Source of the DNA: Planococcus halocryophilus
GTDB taxonomy: Bacteria > Bacillota > Bacilli > Bacillales_A > Planococcaceae
DNA length: 64,000 nt
Direction: 5' to 3'
Assembly (NCBI RefSeq): GCF_022489025.1
Contig: NZ_JAKVTG010000012.1
Location: 34,801-98,800 of the forward strand
Shown one piece after another: positions 52,950 to 61,458 of the stretch; position 1 is the first letter of the stretch; each line of letters starts with the position of its first letter. The position numbers and the translations under genes were made by a program. The notes beneath the pieces are model-generated. The model was not told the DNA's origin and did not search any database. It saw only the letters and a list, made by a program, of their open reading frames with translations.

Positions 52950-53002
52950 TTCACCCTAGTATAGGTCTCGTACAAAACAAAATTTTCTCCACAACTATAA
53001 GA

Positions 53003-53036
53003 AAGACTGGGTGCAAGATTAATTGCGCCCAGTCTT
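53003..53036 (+). terminator. Terminator of the Amj gene
   Basis: A stem of about 13 bp (53003-53015 with 53023-53036, GCCC/GGGT core) is followed by TTTT, 54 bases after the stop codon. Confidence 0.85.
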
Positions 53037-53106
53037 TTTTTGTGACTCTGATTAACTCAATATATATTCTAAGTTTTCATGAAATTAGTCAATTCTATAT
53101 TTCAGA

Positions 53107-53472
53107 TCAATTCTTATTTCTTTTTCCATTCTTCTCGTTGCCCCGCTTGAAATTTCCCGTTGCTTTTGCCAAAAGAATCGGCAGTTGTCTTGTATCGGCT
53201 TTTGCAGCTGTAAGTTTTGCAGATAGCTGTTCGGCATCTTTCCCTTTTAGCATTACTACCTGCTTGCCTTGGTAGCTAATCAGAATTGAGCCGTTTTTAG
53301 TCAGCAAGTACGTAAATGGCTCTTTTTCTAAACGGCCTCTTTGATCAATTTTGCTCAACCTTTCAGCAACCTCCTGTATATAATTTACCAAGGTTATACC
53401 CACTTCCTTTAAATAAGAGGGTTTACTACCAAAACCATTTTGTACCGCGTTCTTTACTGTATAAATCAGCAT
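53107..53472 (-). CDS. Small basic hypothetical protein, start uncertain
   Basis: The C-terminal ~80 residues (KEPFTYLLTKNGSILISYQG, VVMLKGKDAEQLSAKL and LAKATGNFKRGNEKNGKR) look like a conserved small Bacillales protein: two or three strands with a helix and a basic tail. No function is known. ATG at 53472 opens the frame, but the segment before residue 38 has no such conservation, and AGGAGG lies 11 bases before TTG at 53358, so the true protein may be only about 83 residues. Confidence 0.55.
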   Translation of the reverse strand: MLIYTVKNAVQNGFGSKPSYLKEVGITLVNYIQEVAERLSKIDQRGRLEKEPFTYLLTKNGSILISYQGKQVVMLKGKDAEQLSAKLTAAKADTRQLPILLAKATGNFKRGNEKNGKRNKN

Positions 53473-53777
53473 TAATATTTCAGCAAATCCCCTTTACTTC
53501 CAAGTTTCATCTAACTAATCTGAGTATTATTCAATCGCCCTTTTATACGATTGAATGTCTTTAACAGTAGAAGTCTTAAAAAAGCATTGCAAAATTATTT
53601 CCGTTGCTTCGCAGTGCTCTTTAAGGTTATAAAAAGTCATAGTAAAGAAAAGACGCCTATCGAACTTTATATATGATATTGGTTCGATAATCATATTCAG
53701 AATACTTGCACTTTAAAAGTTAGCATGTATATAATCAGGTTAAGAAAAGTTAACCGGTTAAGAAAGGGGTTTTACAA
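53473..53777. promoter_or_regulatory. Promoter and operator region of the ArsR-like/MFS unit
   Basis: A promoter TTGCAC (53706-53711), 18-base spacer and TATAAT (53730-53735) reads toward the regulator gene. A perfect 12-base palindrome TTAACCGGTTAA (53750-53761) sits after the -10 box and before the ribosome site, with a partial GGTTAA copy at 53739. This is a good place for repression by the encoded regulator. The rest of the region shows nothing else. Confidence 0.7.
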
Positions 53778-54368
53778 TTGAATCAACAATCTATTTTCAT
53801 TCTCGAAACGTATGAACAATTAAAGGTCATTAGCGATCCGCTACGCACCAAAATGCTCATTTATCTAGTCGAACAACCTCACACAGGACAAATGCTGGCT
53901 CAAGAACTCAACCTTTCGCGAGCCAAAGTTCTTTACCACCTCCGAGAATTAGAGAAATACGGCATTATTCAGCTAGTCCGAAAAGAAGAACGTGGAGGAA
54001 ATATCCTGAAATTCTACCAGGCCGTTGCCAGAGGATTTATTCCGGCAGATCATTTGCTTACCTATGTGGAATCCCAGGAAGCTACACGCCAGTCCTATTT
54101 AGAAGTCATTGATCGTGCAAAAACACGGGTGCTCACAGCTCCAGAAGAATCATTTGAACTGCACTCTTCCAATGTTGAAGAATGGAACAACCTGTCACTT
54201 CAAACTGAATTTACTGTAAGTGAGAAAAAGTTTGTGGAATTCACACGGAAGTACCGTGAACTCTTAAGTACATTAAATGAAGAGGACGAGGAAGCGGACA
54301 AGCATCATTACTACTTGATGACTACCGCATTTCAGATTGATGAATTGCTGTTTAAAAAAGAAAATTAG
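53778..54368 (+). CDS. ArsR-like winged-helix transcriptional regulator
   Basis: The N-terminal HTH is of ArsR/HTH_20 type: LKVISDPLRTKMLIYLVEQP, then the recognition helix SRAKVLYHLRELEKYGIIQ. No cysteine pair for metal binding is visible, so it probably responds to an organic ligand or another signal through the C-terminal ~110 residues. The start is TTG at 53778 with AAAGGGG eight bases upstream. The MFS transporter gene follows after 20 bases; the pair is likely autoregulated through the palindrome at 53750. Confidence 0.85.
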   Translation: MNQQSIFILETYEQLKVISDPLRTKMLIYLVEQPHTGQMLAQELNLSRAKVLYHLRELEKYGIIQLVRKEERGGNILKFYQAVARGFIPADHLLTYVESQEATRQSYLEVIDRAKTRVLTAPEESFELHSSNVEEWNNLSLQTEFTVSEKKFVEFTRKYRELLSTLNEEDEEADKHHYYLMTTAFQIDELLFKKEN

Positions 54369-54388
54369 GTAATGAAAGGAGCGGTTAC

Positions 54389-55639
54389 GTGGGAAATGAT
54401 CAAGTAGCTACCGCAAATGAACAGACAACAGCTATCTCGAGTTTGTTTAGCAACCGATCGTTTATTTTTCTCTGGCTTTCTAGTACTGTATCTTTTCTTG
54501 CCTTATCAACATATTTATTTGCTGAACAATGGTACATCATCACTGTGCTGGAAAAGGAAAGCGCTTTAGGTATTGTGATGATGGTAACGATGGTCCCTCG
54601 GATTTTGTTTATGACACTTGGTGGTGTTTGGGCCGATCGGTTCCGCCGCTCACGCATCATGTTACTATCGAGTTTAGTACGCTGCTTTCTTGTACTAGGA
54701 ATGATTTTATTGCTACAGCTCAGTTTACTTGAACTGTGGCCACTTATTCTTTTTGCCTTGAGTTTTGGAATCGTAGACGCATTCTTTTCTCCAGCAAATA
54801 CTTCTCTTCTGCCTGCACTCGTCGCGAAAGAGGTTCTTCCACGCTCAAATTCTTTTATTCAAAGTTCCAATCAAATCGCGCTTTTTTCAGGTCCAATGCT
54901 AGGCGGTTGGATTCTTTCGTTCGGTTCTTTTAGCCTGTTGTTTGCAGTGATTGCTGGCTTTTTACTATTAACATTTCTTTTCTCTTCTCTTATTAAGGAG
55001 GAGAAGCGTGAGACAAGTATTAGCAAACCTTCAACGTTATCAGAACTAAAAGAAGGTTTGTCGTATGTCTGGAACATGCCTTTTCTGAAAAACATGTTGC
55101 TGATTTTAATCATAATCAACTTCTTCTTTTTCGGTCCATTGTTAATGGGCATTCCGTTGCTGGTGGATAGTGTTCTCAAAGGTGAGGTGTTGGATTTAAG
55201 TTTTCTTCAAAGTTCATATCAAGGAGGCATGTTAGCTGGAGCCATTTTAGTCGGCATTTTGAATTGGCAAAAAAAACGAGGATTGACTATGTTAGTGATG
55301 ATTGGTGTGTTGGGTATTTGCTTAACTTTCTTAGGACAAATCGGGTTTCTCTGGCAGGGAATTCTTTTACTCGTACTAATGGGCATTCTTTCTTCTTTTA
55401 TCAACGTAATACTAATTTCAACAATACAAGTTCAGTCGGACCCGATGAAAATAGGCCGCGTCATGAGTCTCGTCAATGCATCTTCAAATGGACTTGTTCC
55501 TCTCTCCTATGCATTTGTGTCGCTAGCTCTCTTGTTGCAATTGACGATTTCAGATGTGATGTTGGTGTGCGGTATGCTGATTTTTGTGATTACCGTCATT
55601 TATCTGTTGCGCTCCAACGTCATCAAGCATGTGGAATAG
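54389..55639 (+). CDS. MFS transporter (DHA3-type efflux) paired with an ArsR-like regulator
   Basis: Twelve membrane segments; the loop 2-3 motif is LGGVWADRFRRSRIMLLSSL. The FFSPANTSLLPALVAKE segment before helix 5 is characteristic of DHA3/MefA-like exporters. Export of a drug-like compound is likely but the substrate is unknown. GTG at 54389 lies seven bases after AGGAG. Being 20 bases from the regulator gene, it is almost certainly controlled by it. Confidence 0.88.
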   Translation: MGNDQVATANEQTTAISSLFSNRSFIFLWLSSTVSFLALSTYLFAEQWYIITVLEKESALGIVMMVTMVPRILFMTLGGVWADRFRRSRIMLLSSLVRCFLVLGMILLLQLSLLELWPLILFALSFGIVDAFFSPANTSLLPALVAKEVLPRSNSFIQSSNQIALFSGPMLGGWILSFGSFSLLFAVIAGFLLLTFLFSSLIKEEKRETSISKPSTLSELKEGLSYVWNMPFLKNMLLILIIINFFFFGPLLMGIPLLVDSVLKGEVLDLSFLQSSYQGGMLAGAILVGILNWQKKRGLTMLVMIGVLGICLTFLGQIGFLWQGILLLVLMGILSSFINVILISTIQVQSDPMKIGRVMSLVNASSNGLVPLSYAFVSLALLLQLTISDVMLVCGMLIFVITVIYLLRSNVIKHVE

Positions 55640-55711
55640 ATGAAGAGTGTTACGTTAATTGATTAAGAGGTAAACTTGCGTATATCGAGGTAGCTTTTAC
55701 TCATTTATATA

Positions 55712-56275
55712 TTAGGTAATAATTATTCGATTCCAATGACGTTTCCAGTTTTTCTTTTGAACGCGCTTTTCATAGATTGCCATACGCTCTATATTTGCAG
55801 TAAAAAAAGGAGTCGGTTTAACTGTCAAGTTTATTAAGTCTTCAATTCCATGAGGAGCTATTAACACTAAGTTGTCTTGTTTATCTAGTTTAACGCCTAT
55901 TGCAGTCGCTGTTTCTGGAAACTTTGCTATTGCGTCAGTTGATGATATGTAGGGTTCTACACCGTTTCTACTATGCATTCTTGCTTCATTTTTAACTGAC
56001 CATGGCACATTAGGAAGTAAACTTATTAATCTACTTTCTAATTGCTTTTCCATCTTTTCGTCCTTATTCGTACCATCAAAATAAATAACATCAATATCCT
56101 CAAGAGTCGTTCTTTCACTGTAACCGTGTACCATGTCCCAAATTTTAGATCGAACAAACCCCGCACAGATCCACCCATCGGGAAGGTCTAGGACTTTTAC
56201 CGTTTTAAGCAACTTCATCATCCACTCGTCTTTTTGTATCAATTCAATAATATCGTCTTCATTTTTTATTACCAA
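55712..56275 (-). CDS. Nucleotidyltransferase-like (DUF925/COG3575) protein
   Basis: The family is recognised by DGWICAGFVRSKIWDMVHGY and the acidic strand TLEDIDVIYFDGT with a DxD-like pair, ending in LVLIAPHGIEDLINLTVKPT and the KKNWKRHWN tail. It is annotated as a nucleotidyltransferase-like fold with unknown substrate. ATG at 56308 is far from any ribosome site; TTG at 56275 comes right after GGAGGGG and gives a normal length of 187. Single gene. Confidence 0.78.
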   Translation of the reverse strand: MVIKNEDDIIELIQKDEWMMKLLKTVKVLDLPDGWICAGFVRSKIWDMVHGYSERTTLEDIDVIYFDGTNKDEKMEKQLESRLISLLPNVPWSVKNEARMHSRNGVEPYISSTDAIAKFPETATAIGVKLDKQDNLVLIAPHGIEDLINLTVKPTPFFTANIERMAIYEKRVQKKNWKRHWNRIIIT

Positions 56276-56396
56276 CTTTTCCCCTCCCAACACCTTAGAT
56301 GCTAGCAATAATCATTATACGACTGCTTCTAGATATATCTTCTTTTAGATTAAGCAGTGCTTTAATTAAGAAACTTTCAACTCTCGCTGATGGAAT

Positions 56397-56816
56397 TCAT
56401 GAATAAGAAATCGTTTTATAAATGCACAGAAATCGTTCATCTCCTGGATATTTTTCACCTAAACTCGTTATTTCAAATCCATACTTTTCATAAAATCCTA
56501 CTGCCTCTCCATCTGTTTCAGCAGAAATTTGAGTTAATGAATGTTTTTCGGTAATAAAATCAATCATTTTAGTTGCTACATTCATCTCTCTTTGAGTTGG
56601 TAAAACAGCTAGATGTTTGATGATGCAGTTGCTTGTTTCAAAAATTTCGATACCAATGTAGCCAATAGCCATGTTTCCCGATAAAAAGGCATACAATTTT
56701 TGGTTTGATAAATAAATATACTTGTCATATTCCTGAATAACAGCATTACTAGACATTGCATAAGAAAGGAGATGTTGTATAGATTGATCAATCATTTTGG
56801 AATCAATATCTTTCAT
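56397..56816 (-). CDS. GNAT-family N-acetyltransferase
   Basis: A short GNAT protein (139) with VLPTQREMNVATKMIDF as motif A (Q-x3-N-x-A form, weaker than usual) and ISAETDGEAVGFYEKYGFEI as motif B. The acceptor is unknown. AGGAGG is six bases before ATG. Single gene. Confidence 0.78.
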   Translation of the reverse strand: MKDIDSKMIDQSIQHLLSYAMSSNAVIQEYDKYIYLSNQKLYAFLSGNMAIGYIGIEIFETSNCIIKHLAVLPTQREMNVATKMIDFITEKHSLTQISAETDGEAVGFYEKYGFEITSLGEKYPGDERFLCIYKTISYS

Positions 56817-57011
56817 TAACTTCCTCCTGCCAAATATTAGAAAACGAAAAGTAGGTTATGAATATGAAATTTAAACTTAGACAAAGAAAAAAGGCCACCA
56901 ATTGGCCGCCTTTAAGTTATTACCTTAATTATATCATTCTCTTTTCAGAATTATAAGTCTTTAAATATTCGATATTCCTAGTAGTCTTATAAGAAGAGGA
57001 ATGGAGGCGGA

Positions 57012-57545
57012 TTGATAGTGGAATATCGAATAATACCGACGGTTTCTTTTTCTGAGAAAATCGGGGAACTTGTTACTATGTTAAAACATATAAGAGAAGT
57101 TACATTGATTGATGTAGCTAATTTAAATCAAAGCGATTTGGATTATCTGCATGATGAGGGTTCGAATTCTATTGGTTCTCTTTTATTGCATATTGCATCT
57201 ATTGAGTTTGTTCATCAAATTGTTTCAAGTGAAAACAGAGATTTAACAGCAGATGAATATATAAAGTGGAAATCAGCATTGGAACTCGGCGCCAAAGCAA
57301 AAGAGGATATCAAAGGACATACTCTTGCTTATTATTTAAACGAATTGCATCAAGTCCGACAAGATACACTTACATTGCTAAAATCAAAGCAAGACAATTG
57401 GTTAGCAGAAGAAAAGAAATGGGGAAATGGCATTCCTCACAACAATTACTACCTTTGGTTTCATGTTTTGGAAGAGGAAATTAGCCATCGTGGTCAAATC
57501 AGAATGATTAAGAGATTGTTGAATACCAATCAATCTAATTTATAG
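57012..57545 (+). CDS. DinB-family protein
   Basis: A helical-bundle DinB/YfiT-like protein. Putative metal ligands are the His residues in GSLLLHIASIEFVHQI and the late HVLEEEISHRGQIRMIKRLL (HRGQ), the two places where DinB proteins bind nickel or zinc. Members include thiol-transfer enzymes, but no substrate is visible. The start is TTG at 57012 or GTG at 57018; the GGAGG site lies between optimal distances for the two. Confidence 0.85.
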   Translation: MIVEYRIIPTVSFSEKIGELVTMLKHIREVTLIDVANLNQSDLDYLHDEGSNSIGSLLLHIASIEFVHQIVSSENRDLTADEYIKWKSALELGAKAKEDIKGHTLAYYLNELHQVRQDTLTLLKSKQDNWLAEEKKWGNGIPHNNYYLWFHVLEEEISHRGQIRMIKRLLNTNQSNL

Positions 57546-57659
57546 CGACTTGTCCTTGAGTTATATGTTGAAACTTATAACTCACTGTTTTTCTCTTCTT
57601 TAAAATAATGTAAAATTTCTCCTCCCACTTAAAGTATAATGAAAATAATGAATACTTTC

Positions 57660-57782
57660 GATAAATCGCCCCCAAGATTTATCCTTAAACAGAAAGGAAC
57701 AACTAATATGACGATTAGTCCAATTTGATCTATCCCTTGAATAGAAATTATTTACGAATTGACTTCTTGGGGGAACTGAATA
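57660..57782 (+). promoter_or_regulatory. Leader with six-codon ORF and anti-Shine-Dalgarno hairpin upstream of an MFS gene
   Basis: A TATAAT box (57635-57640) would start a leader of about 135 bases. An 8-bp hairpin (57660-57667 with 57676-57683) exposes a loop containing CCCCCAA (57669-57675). This is fully complementary to TTGGGGG (57767-57773), the ribosome site of the MFS gene. Between them lies a mini-ORF ATG 57708 to TGA 57728 (MTISPI), with its own AAAGGA site. Its end (57718-57725) can pair with 57756-57763 just before the ribosome site. Translational attenuation by an inducing drug is a plausible reading, unproven. Confidence 0.55.
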
Positions 57783-58982
57783 ATGAAAATGAATCGGAAC
57801 TACAATTTATTGCTGACCGGGCAATCGCTTGCCAATATCGGCGATGTTCTTTATATTGTCAGCATTATTTACATCATCTTTGAATTGACTGGATCAGCCA
57901 CTGCAGCTGCTTTTATGCCATTTACTATCACCAGTTCGATGTTCATTTCGAACTCCTTGACTCCTTTATTGATGCAGCGTTTCAACCTAAAATGGCTGCT
58001 GGCAGGGTCACAGATGGGTAAAACAATCTTGCTAATCGGACTGGCGTTCTTTTCGCCTCAACTTTCGATGGCTAATTTTTACGGGCTTTTTTTGATCATT
58101 AGCTTGGTCGCCTTACTGGATGGCTGCGCCAACCCAGTGACTCAATCGCTCATTCCAAATTACGTGAAAAGCGAGCAGCTACTGAAAGCGAATGGCATTA
58201 CAGAAACTGTTACCCAGCTGATTCAGACCGCCATGTGGTTTGTTGGAAGCTCGCTATTGATTTGGCTCGCTGCGAATGAATTGGTTTGGTTAACAGCCGC
58301 CTTATTTTTGGTCTCAAGTCTGCTCTTGAGCTTTTTAGATACGGTCGACTTTACACCATCAAGTAACCAAGGAAAGTGGAAGCAAATTAGCCAAGGCTGG
58401 AAAACCGTCTCTACTTCGCCTGTACTCAAGCGAATTGTCTGGATGGATGTCCTGGAGACAATTGCTGGGACCGTGTGGATTGCCGCAATTCTCTATGTCT
58501 TTGTCAGTGATGCTTTATTCGCAGATGAAAAATGGTGGGGATTCATTAATGGTACCTTTTTCTTAGGGTTAATCGCTGGCAGCTTGTTCTGTCTGCGGTT
58601 TTCAGACTGGATCGAACAGAAGCTCAGCCAATTTATATTTCTAGGTGCAATCTCCAGCAGCTTGGTCACCATCTTCTTTGGATTGACGAGCCTTCCGACG
58701 CTAGCACTGTTTTTTTCCTTTTTGGTTGGGGCTTCTAGCCAAATCAAGAACATCCCACAACAGATGGTAGTTCAGACAAGTGTTCCAAAAGCTCAATTGC
58801 CAACCGTATTTACCACACTCGGCGCAATTGGAACCGGAACCTTCGGCATTGCTTCCCTTTTGATGGGTGTTCTAGCAGACGCTTTTGGCATTCGCGGGGT
58901 ATTCATCTTGTCTGGAATTTTATTGAGCATTGTCAGCTTGATTGCTTACAAAGGCAGAATCTTACTATGGCGAACAGTATAA
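57783..58982 (+). CDS. MFS transporter (DHA3/MefA-like) with structured leader
   Basis: The N-terminus LLLTGQSLANIGDVLYIVSI and LDGCANPVTQSLIPNYVKSEQL are typical of DHA3 exporters related to MefA/macrolide-type pumps. Twelve hydrophobic segments span 399 residues. No regulator gene adjoins, but the leader upstream appears able to hide the GGGGGAA ribosome site. This points to inducible translation. The ATG at 57783 is seven bases after that site. The substrate, perhaps a ribosome-targeting antibiotic, is inference from the leader design. Confidence 0.85.
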   Translation: MKMNRNYNLLLTGQSLANIGDVLYIVSIIYIIFELTGSATAAAFMPFTITSSMFISNSLTPLLMQRFNLKWLLAGSQMGKTILLIGLAFFSPQLSMANFYGLFLIISLVALLDGCANPVTQSLIPNYVKSEQLLKANGITETVTQLIQTAMWFVGSSLLIWLAANELVWLTAALFLVSSLLLSFLDTVDFTPSSNQGKWKQISQGWKTVSTSPVLKRIVWMDVLETIAGTVWIAAILYVFVSDALFADEKWWGFINGTFFLGLIAGSLFCLRFSDWIEQKLSQFIFLGAISSSLVTIFFGLTSLPTLALFFSFLVGASSQIKNIPQQMVVQTSVPKAQLPTVFTTLGAIGTGTFGIASLLMGVLADAFGIRGVFILSGILLSIVSLIAYKGRILLWRTV

Positions 58983-58993
58983 GCTTAAACGAT

Positions 58994-59034
58994 AAAAAAG
59001 AGTGATTCGGAATACAGCCGAATCACTCTTTTTT
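58994..59034. terminator. Terminator between the MFS and M50-like genes
   Basis: A 17-bp perfect stem (58994-59010 with 59018-59034) with A- and T-runs at both ends lies between convergent genes. Confidence 0.9.
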
Positions 59035-59063
59035 ATTGATTTCCGATTTTCATGAATCTGTTA

Positions 59064-59567
59064 TTAAACTGCTTTTCGTTGTTTTCTGTTTTCTTTTATT
59101 AAGTTTGAAATCTGTAGTCCATCACTTGGACCTCCTCCTAAAAAGGAAGGATATGTAAAAGGTATTAATGGAGTTATGAATAGAAAGAAACTAGCTCCTG
59201 CTATGTTCATAACAATATTTCCTGCTACACCTGAAATATAATGAGTTGTGACATATAGTGTTCCAAACCCTAATAAAGAAGCGAGTGGTCCACCTATAAA
59301 AATAATAATTCTTTGTTTATATGTAATTGGCGGTAATTTCTCTATGTTCGAAGTACGGCAAAACGCTGAAATGGCAATGGTTAGGTAGCAGGTAATTCTT
59401 CCAAGATTTAGTTTCAATTTTTTCTCTTTACTTGATGAACCAAAATAGATTTCCGCTTTAGCATGCTTATTCTGTGAAATCACTGCAATTGCATGTCCCA
59501 TTTCATGTATCAAAATTGCCATATTGATAATGAGTAGAATGGCAAGCACTTCAAGTAACATTGACAA
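59064..59567 (-). CDS. M50-like membrane metalloprotease, short form
   Basis: The HExxH motif is present within the first helix (LIHEMGHAIAV), and a late GGGPSDGLQIS resembles the NPDG motif that supplies the third zinc ligand in site-2 proteases. With four membrane segments and 167 residues it is shorter than SpoIVFB-type proteases and lacks a CBS or PDZ domain. It may be a minimal M50 enzyme; its substrate is unknown. ATG at 59582 overlaps the ribosome site; TTG at 59567 is eight bases after GGAGG. Confidence 0.75.
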   Translation of the reverse strand: MSMLLEVLAILLIINMAILIHEMGHAIAVISQNKHAKAEIYFGSSSKEKKLKLNLGRITCYLTIAISAFCRTSNIEKLPPITYKQRIIIFIGGPLASLLGFGTLYVTTHYISGVAGNIVMNIAGASFFLFITPLIPFTYPSFLGGGPSDGLQISNLIKENRKQRKAV

Positions 59568-59879
59568 AATGTTCTCCTCCATTTACTTTAAGTTTAAAAT
59601 TCATCACAGATTAAAGTGACCACTCATCGAAAACTCATACTTAAGATCTTTCTGTTGCACAATCCCCAATTTTCTTCTGTTAAGTTGTTTAAGTATTATG
59701 TATTTACATTTTATCATCCATTATAAGGAAATTCGACACTTTATAAGTGTAATGATAAAAACATAGATTCCCCTTGCTCTCCGAAACTCTACCTAGCAGG
59801 ACGTTTATATAAACAACAGTAGAATTTTATAATCACTTAGGGCAAAAACTATGGGAAAAATCACAATTATGAAAGGATT
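59568..59879. other. Divergent intergenic region, no gene seen
   Basis: About 310 bases between the M50-like gene and the plus-strand membrane protein gene. No coding frame with a ribosome site or clear operator was found; it must hold both promoters. Confidence 0.4.
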
Positions 59880-60380
59880 ATGATGATAGAAACTAAAGGT
59901 CAACTCATCGCACGCAAACTCAAATCAACGTTCCTCACTTTATTAATTTCATCTATTGTGTGGAGCTTAGTAACTATTTATACTGACGAGGAAATTGTCT
60001 ATCACCTTGCAGAACATTTTTATGTAATGACGTTGTTCTACTTTTACTACGCCGGATTCATAGTACTTATTTATGGGAATCTGGTTTCCGTTTTGACTGA
60101 ATCGATTTTGCGCAAATGGGCAGGACGATTTATGTGGCTTTATACCCCAATCCTTGGATTGGCAGGAGCAGCAATTGGCTTACTCCTGCCCTATTATCCC
60201 TTCATCATCGCGGGGATTCTTACGGGTATCTGTTATGGCGTTCTTGATAAATGGATTATGTATCGATGGGAGCGGGACAGTGGCGTATTAATTATTTTTA
60301 TCGCTTTACTAGTTCTATTCTTTCTACTCTGGGGTTTCTTTTATGTGACATCTCCGATACTGCCGACAGTTAAAGCCTAG
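59880..60380 (+). CDS. Hypothetical membrane protein
   Basis: The 166-residue protein has four to five membrane helices, including FYFYYAGFIVLIYGNLVSVL and FIIAGILTGICYGVLDKWI, and no motif of a known family. The frame begins ATGATG; AAAGGA lies at a suitable distance from either. A hairpin terminator follows. Function unknown. Confidence 0.65.
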   Translation: MMIETKGQLIARKLKSTFLTLLISSIVWSLVTIYTDEEIVYHLAEHFYVMTLFYFYYAGFIVLIYGNLVSVLTESILRKWAGRFMWLYTPILGLAGAAIGLLLPYYPFIIAGILTGICYGVLDKWIMYRWERDSGVLIIFIALLVLFFLLWGFFYVTSPILPTVKA

Positions 60381-60472
60381 AAAGCCCTCGAGTTTAAGAC
60401 CGAAAATAAAGATACGTTGTTGAACAATTTTCCGAGTAAAGTGTGAAGATAGCATCGATGGAAAAATTCACG

Positions 60473-60518
60473 AAAAACCACTCTCAAATCAGCCTATCTA
60501 TTTGAAAGTGGTTTTTTT
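60473..60518 (+). terminator. Terminator of the membrane protein gene
   Basis: Arms in 60473-60489 and 60500-60515 form a stem with one mismatch, ending in a run of seven T. It lies 92 bases after the stop codon at 60380. Confidence 0.8.
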
Positions 60519-60602
60519 GTTATGCAATTTCAGTAAATAGACATCCCCTTTTTCTCATTTAGGAGTGTCAAACACTTAAATACAGTAGCAGTCAATCTTC
60601 TA

Positions 60603-60895
60603 TTAAATAGGTAATAGTGGTAATAAATTGATCAGTTCTGCTAAATCCTCAATAACGAAATCTGCTTGGGCAAGTTCCACTTCCTGCACAAAATAGAAAC
60701 GACAGCCAATAGCCGTTAAGTTATTTGCTTTTGCGGCATAAATATCCGATAACCGGTCACAAAACCTTTGGTAGTAAAACGCCCATAATTTTCCTGTATT
60801 TATCAATCGGTGTACCTATATTCCAGAGATTCAACGTTTTCAACCAGTCAAATGTATCATTGAGTGATCGTTCCAAGATTTTATCAGTAGGAAGT
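60603..60895 (-). pseudogene. HAD-superfamily hydrolase remnant with internal deletion
   Basis: Two pieces of one HAD phosphatase are visible in different frames. The upstream piece reads TDKILERSLNDTFDWLKTLN then IDKYRKIMGVLLPKV, the cap region after the missing N-terminal DxDGT motif. The downstream piece reads CDRLSDIYAAKANNLTAIGC then ADFVIEDLAELINLL, the C-terminal motif IV region (GDRxSD with Cys for Gly). About 100 or more residues between them are gone and the frame shifts at the joint (near 60785). There is no start and no nucleophile Asp, so this is a dead gene. Confidence 0.75.
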
Positions 60896-60914
60896 TACAT
60901 TTAAATCATCTGCT

Positions 60915-61337
60915 TTAATTCATTTTAGGTCTTCTTAATATATACCTTGGGGCAGGACCAAATCCTTGCTCTGCTTCAAAATAAGCTAACTCACCGGGAA
61001 TGCACGAAATGATTGAAGGAAAACCAAAACCGACAGCCTGTGCTAAAGCTTCTTGCAGCAATAGTTCTTTTCCCTCTATCTTTTCATTGTAGGACAAGGA
61101 GTAGCACTTTTTTTCAGCTCCGTTTTTTAGAAGCAGCTCGTAAATGTCTTGTGGATCAGAATTTGGTGGTGGAATTTCAATCATGTACTTCCCTTTCAAC
61201 ATCTTCTGATATTCATGACAAAGCCGATTCAAAGCATGACCTCTTTTCTTTGGTGAAAACAATTCATGAAGCACTCTTTCCTGAACGTTTTTTTCGAAGA
61301 AAGATTTCACAATCAGTTCTTCCATTTCCTTCTTCAT
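60915..61337 (-). CDS. Hypothetical soluble protein
   Basis: No family was recognised. The 140-residue protein is acidic/basic mixed, with an N-terminal helix (KKEMEELIVKSFFEKNVQERV), an EIPPPNSDPQDIYELLLKNG segment and a C-terminal GFGFPSIISCIPGELAYFE stretch, and looks soluble. ATG at 61337 is nine bases after AGGAAGGAG; the frame open to 61385 has no better site. It is near other small genes of unknown role on the same strand. Confidence 0.65.
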   Translation of the reverse strand: MKKEMEELIVKSFFEKNVQERVLHELFSPKKRGHALNRLCHEYQKMLKGKYMIEIPPPNSDPQDIYELLLKNGAEKKCYSLSYNEKIEGKELLLQEALAQAVGFGFPSIISCIPGELAYFEAEQGFGPAPRYILRRPKMN

Positions 61338-61384
61338 TTTGCTTCGCTCCTTCCTAATTTGCTTAGTATCCCCCTCACAACACA

Positions 61385-61420
61385 AAAAGAGAAAAAGCTG
61401 AATGTCACTTTTTCTCTTTT
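61385..61420 (-). terminator. Terminator of the small membrane protein gene
   Basis: A 13-bp AT-rich stem (61385-61397 with 61408-61420) lies 39 bases beyond the stop of the minus-strand gene at 61459. Confidence 0.65.
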
Positions 61421-61458
61421 GATAATTTGAGATACGAATACCCTTATCACCTAAAAAA

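Noticed and set aside
56886..56909. GC-rich imperfect hairpin between 56816 and 57012
   Set aside because: Two central mismatches and no gene whose end it would serve; on the minus strand it would lie in the leader of the GNAT gene, but evidence for attenuation is too thin.
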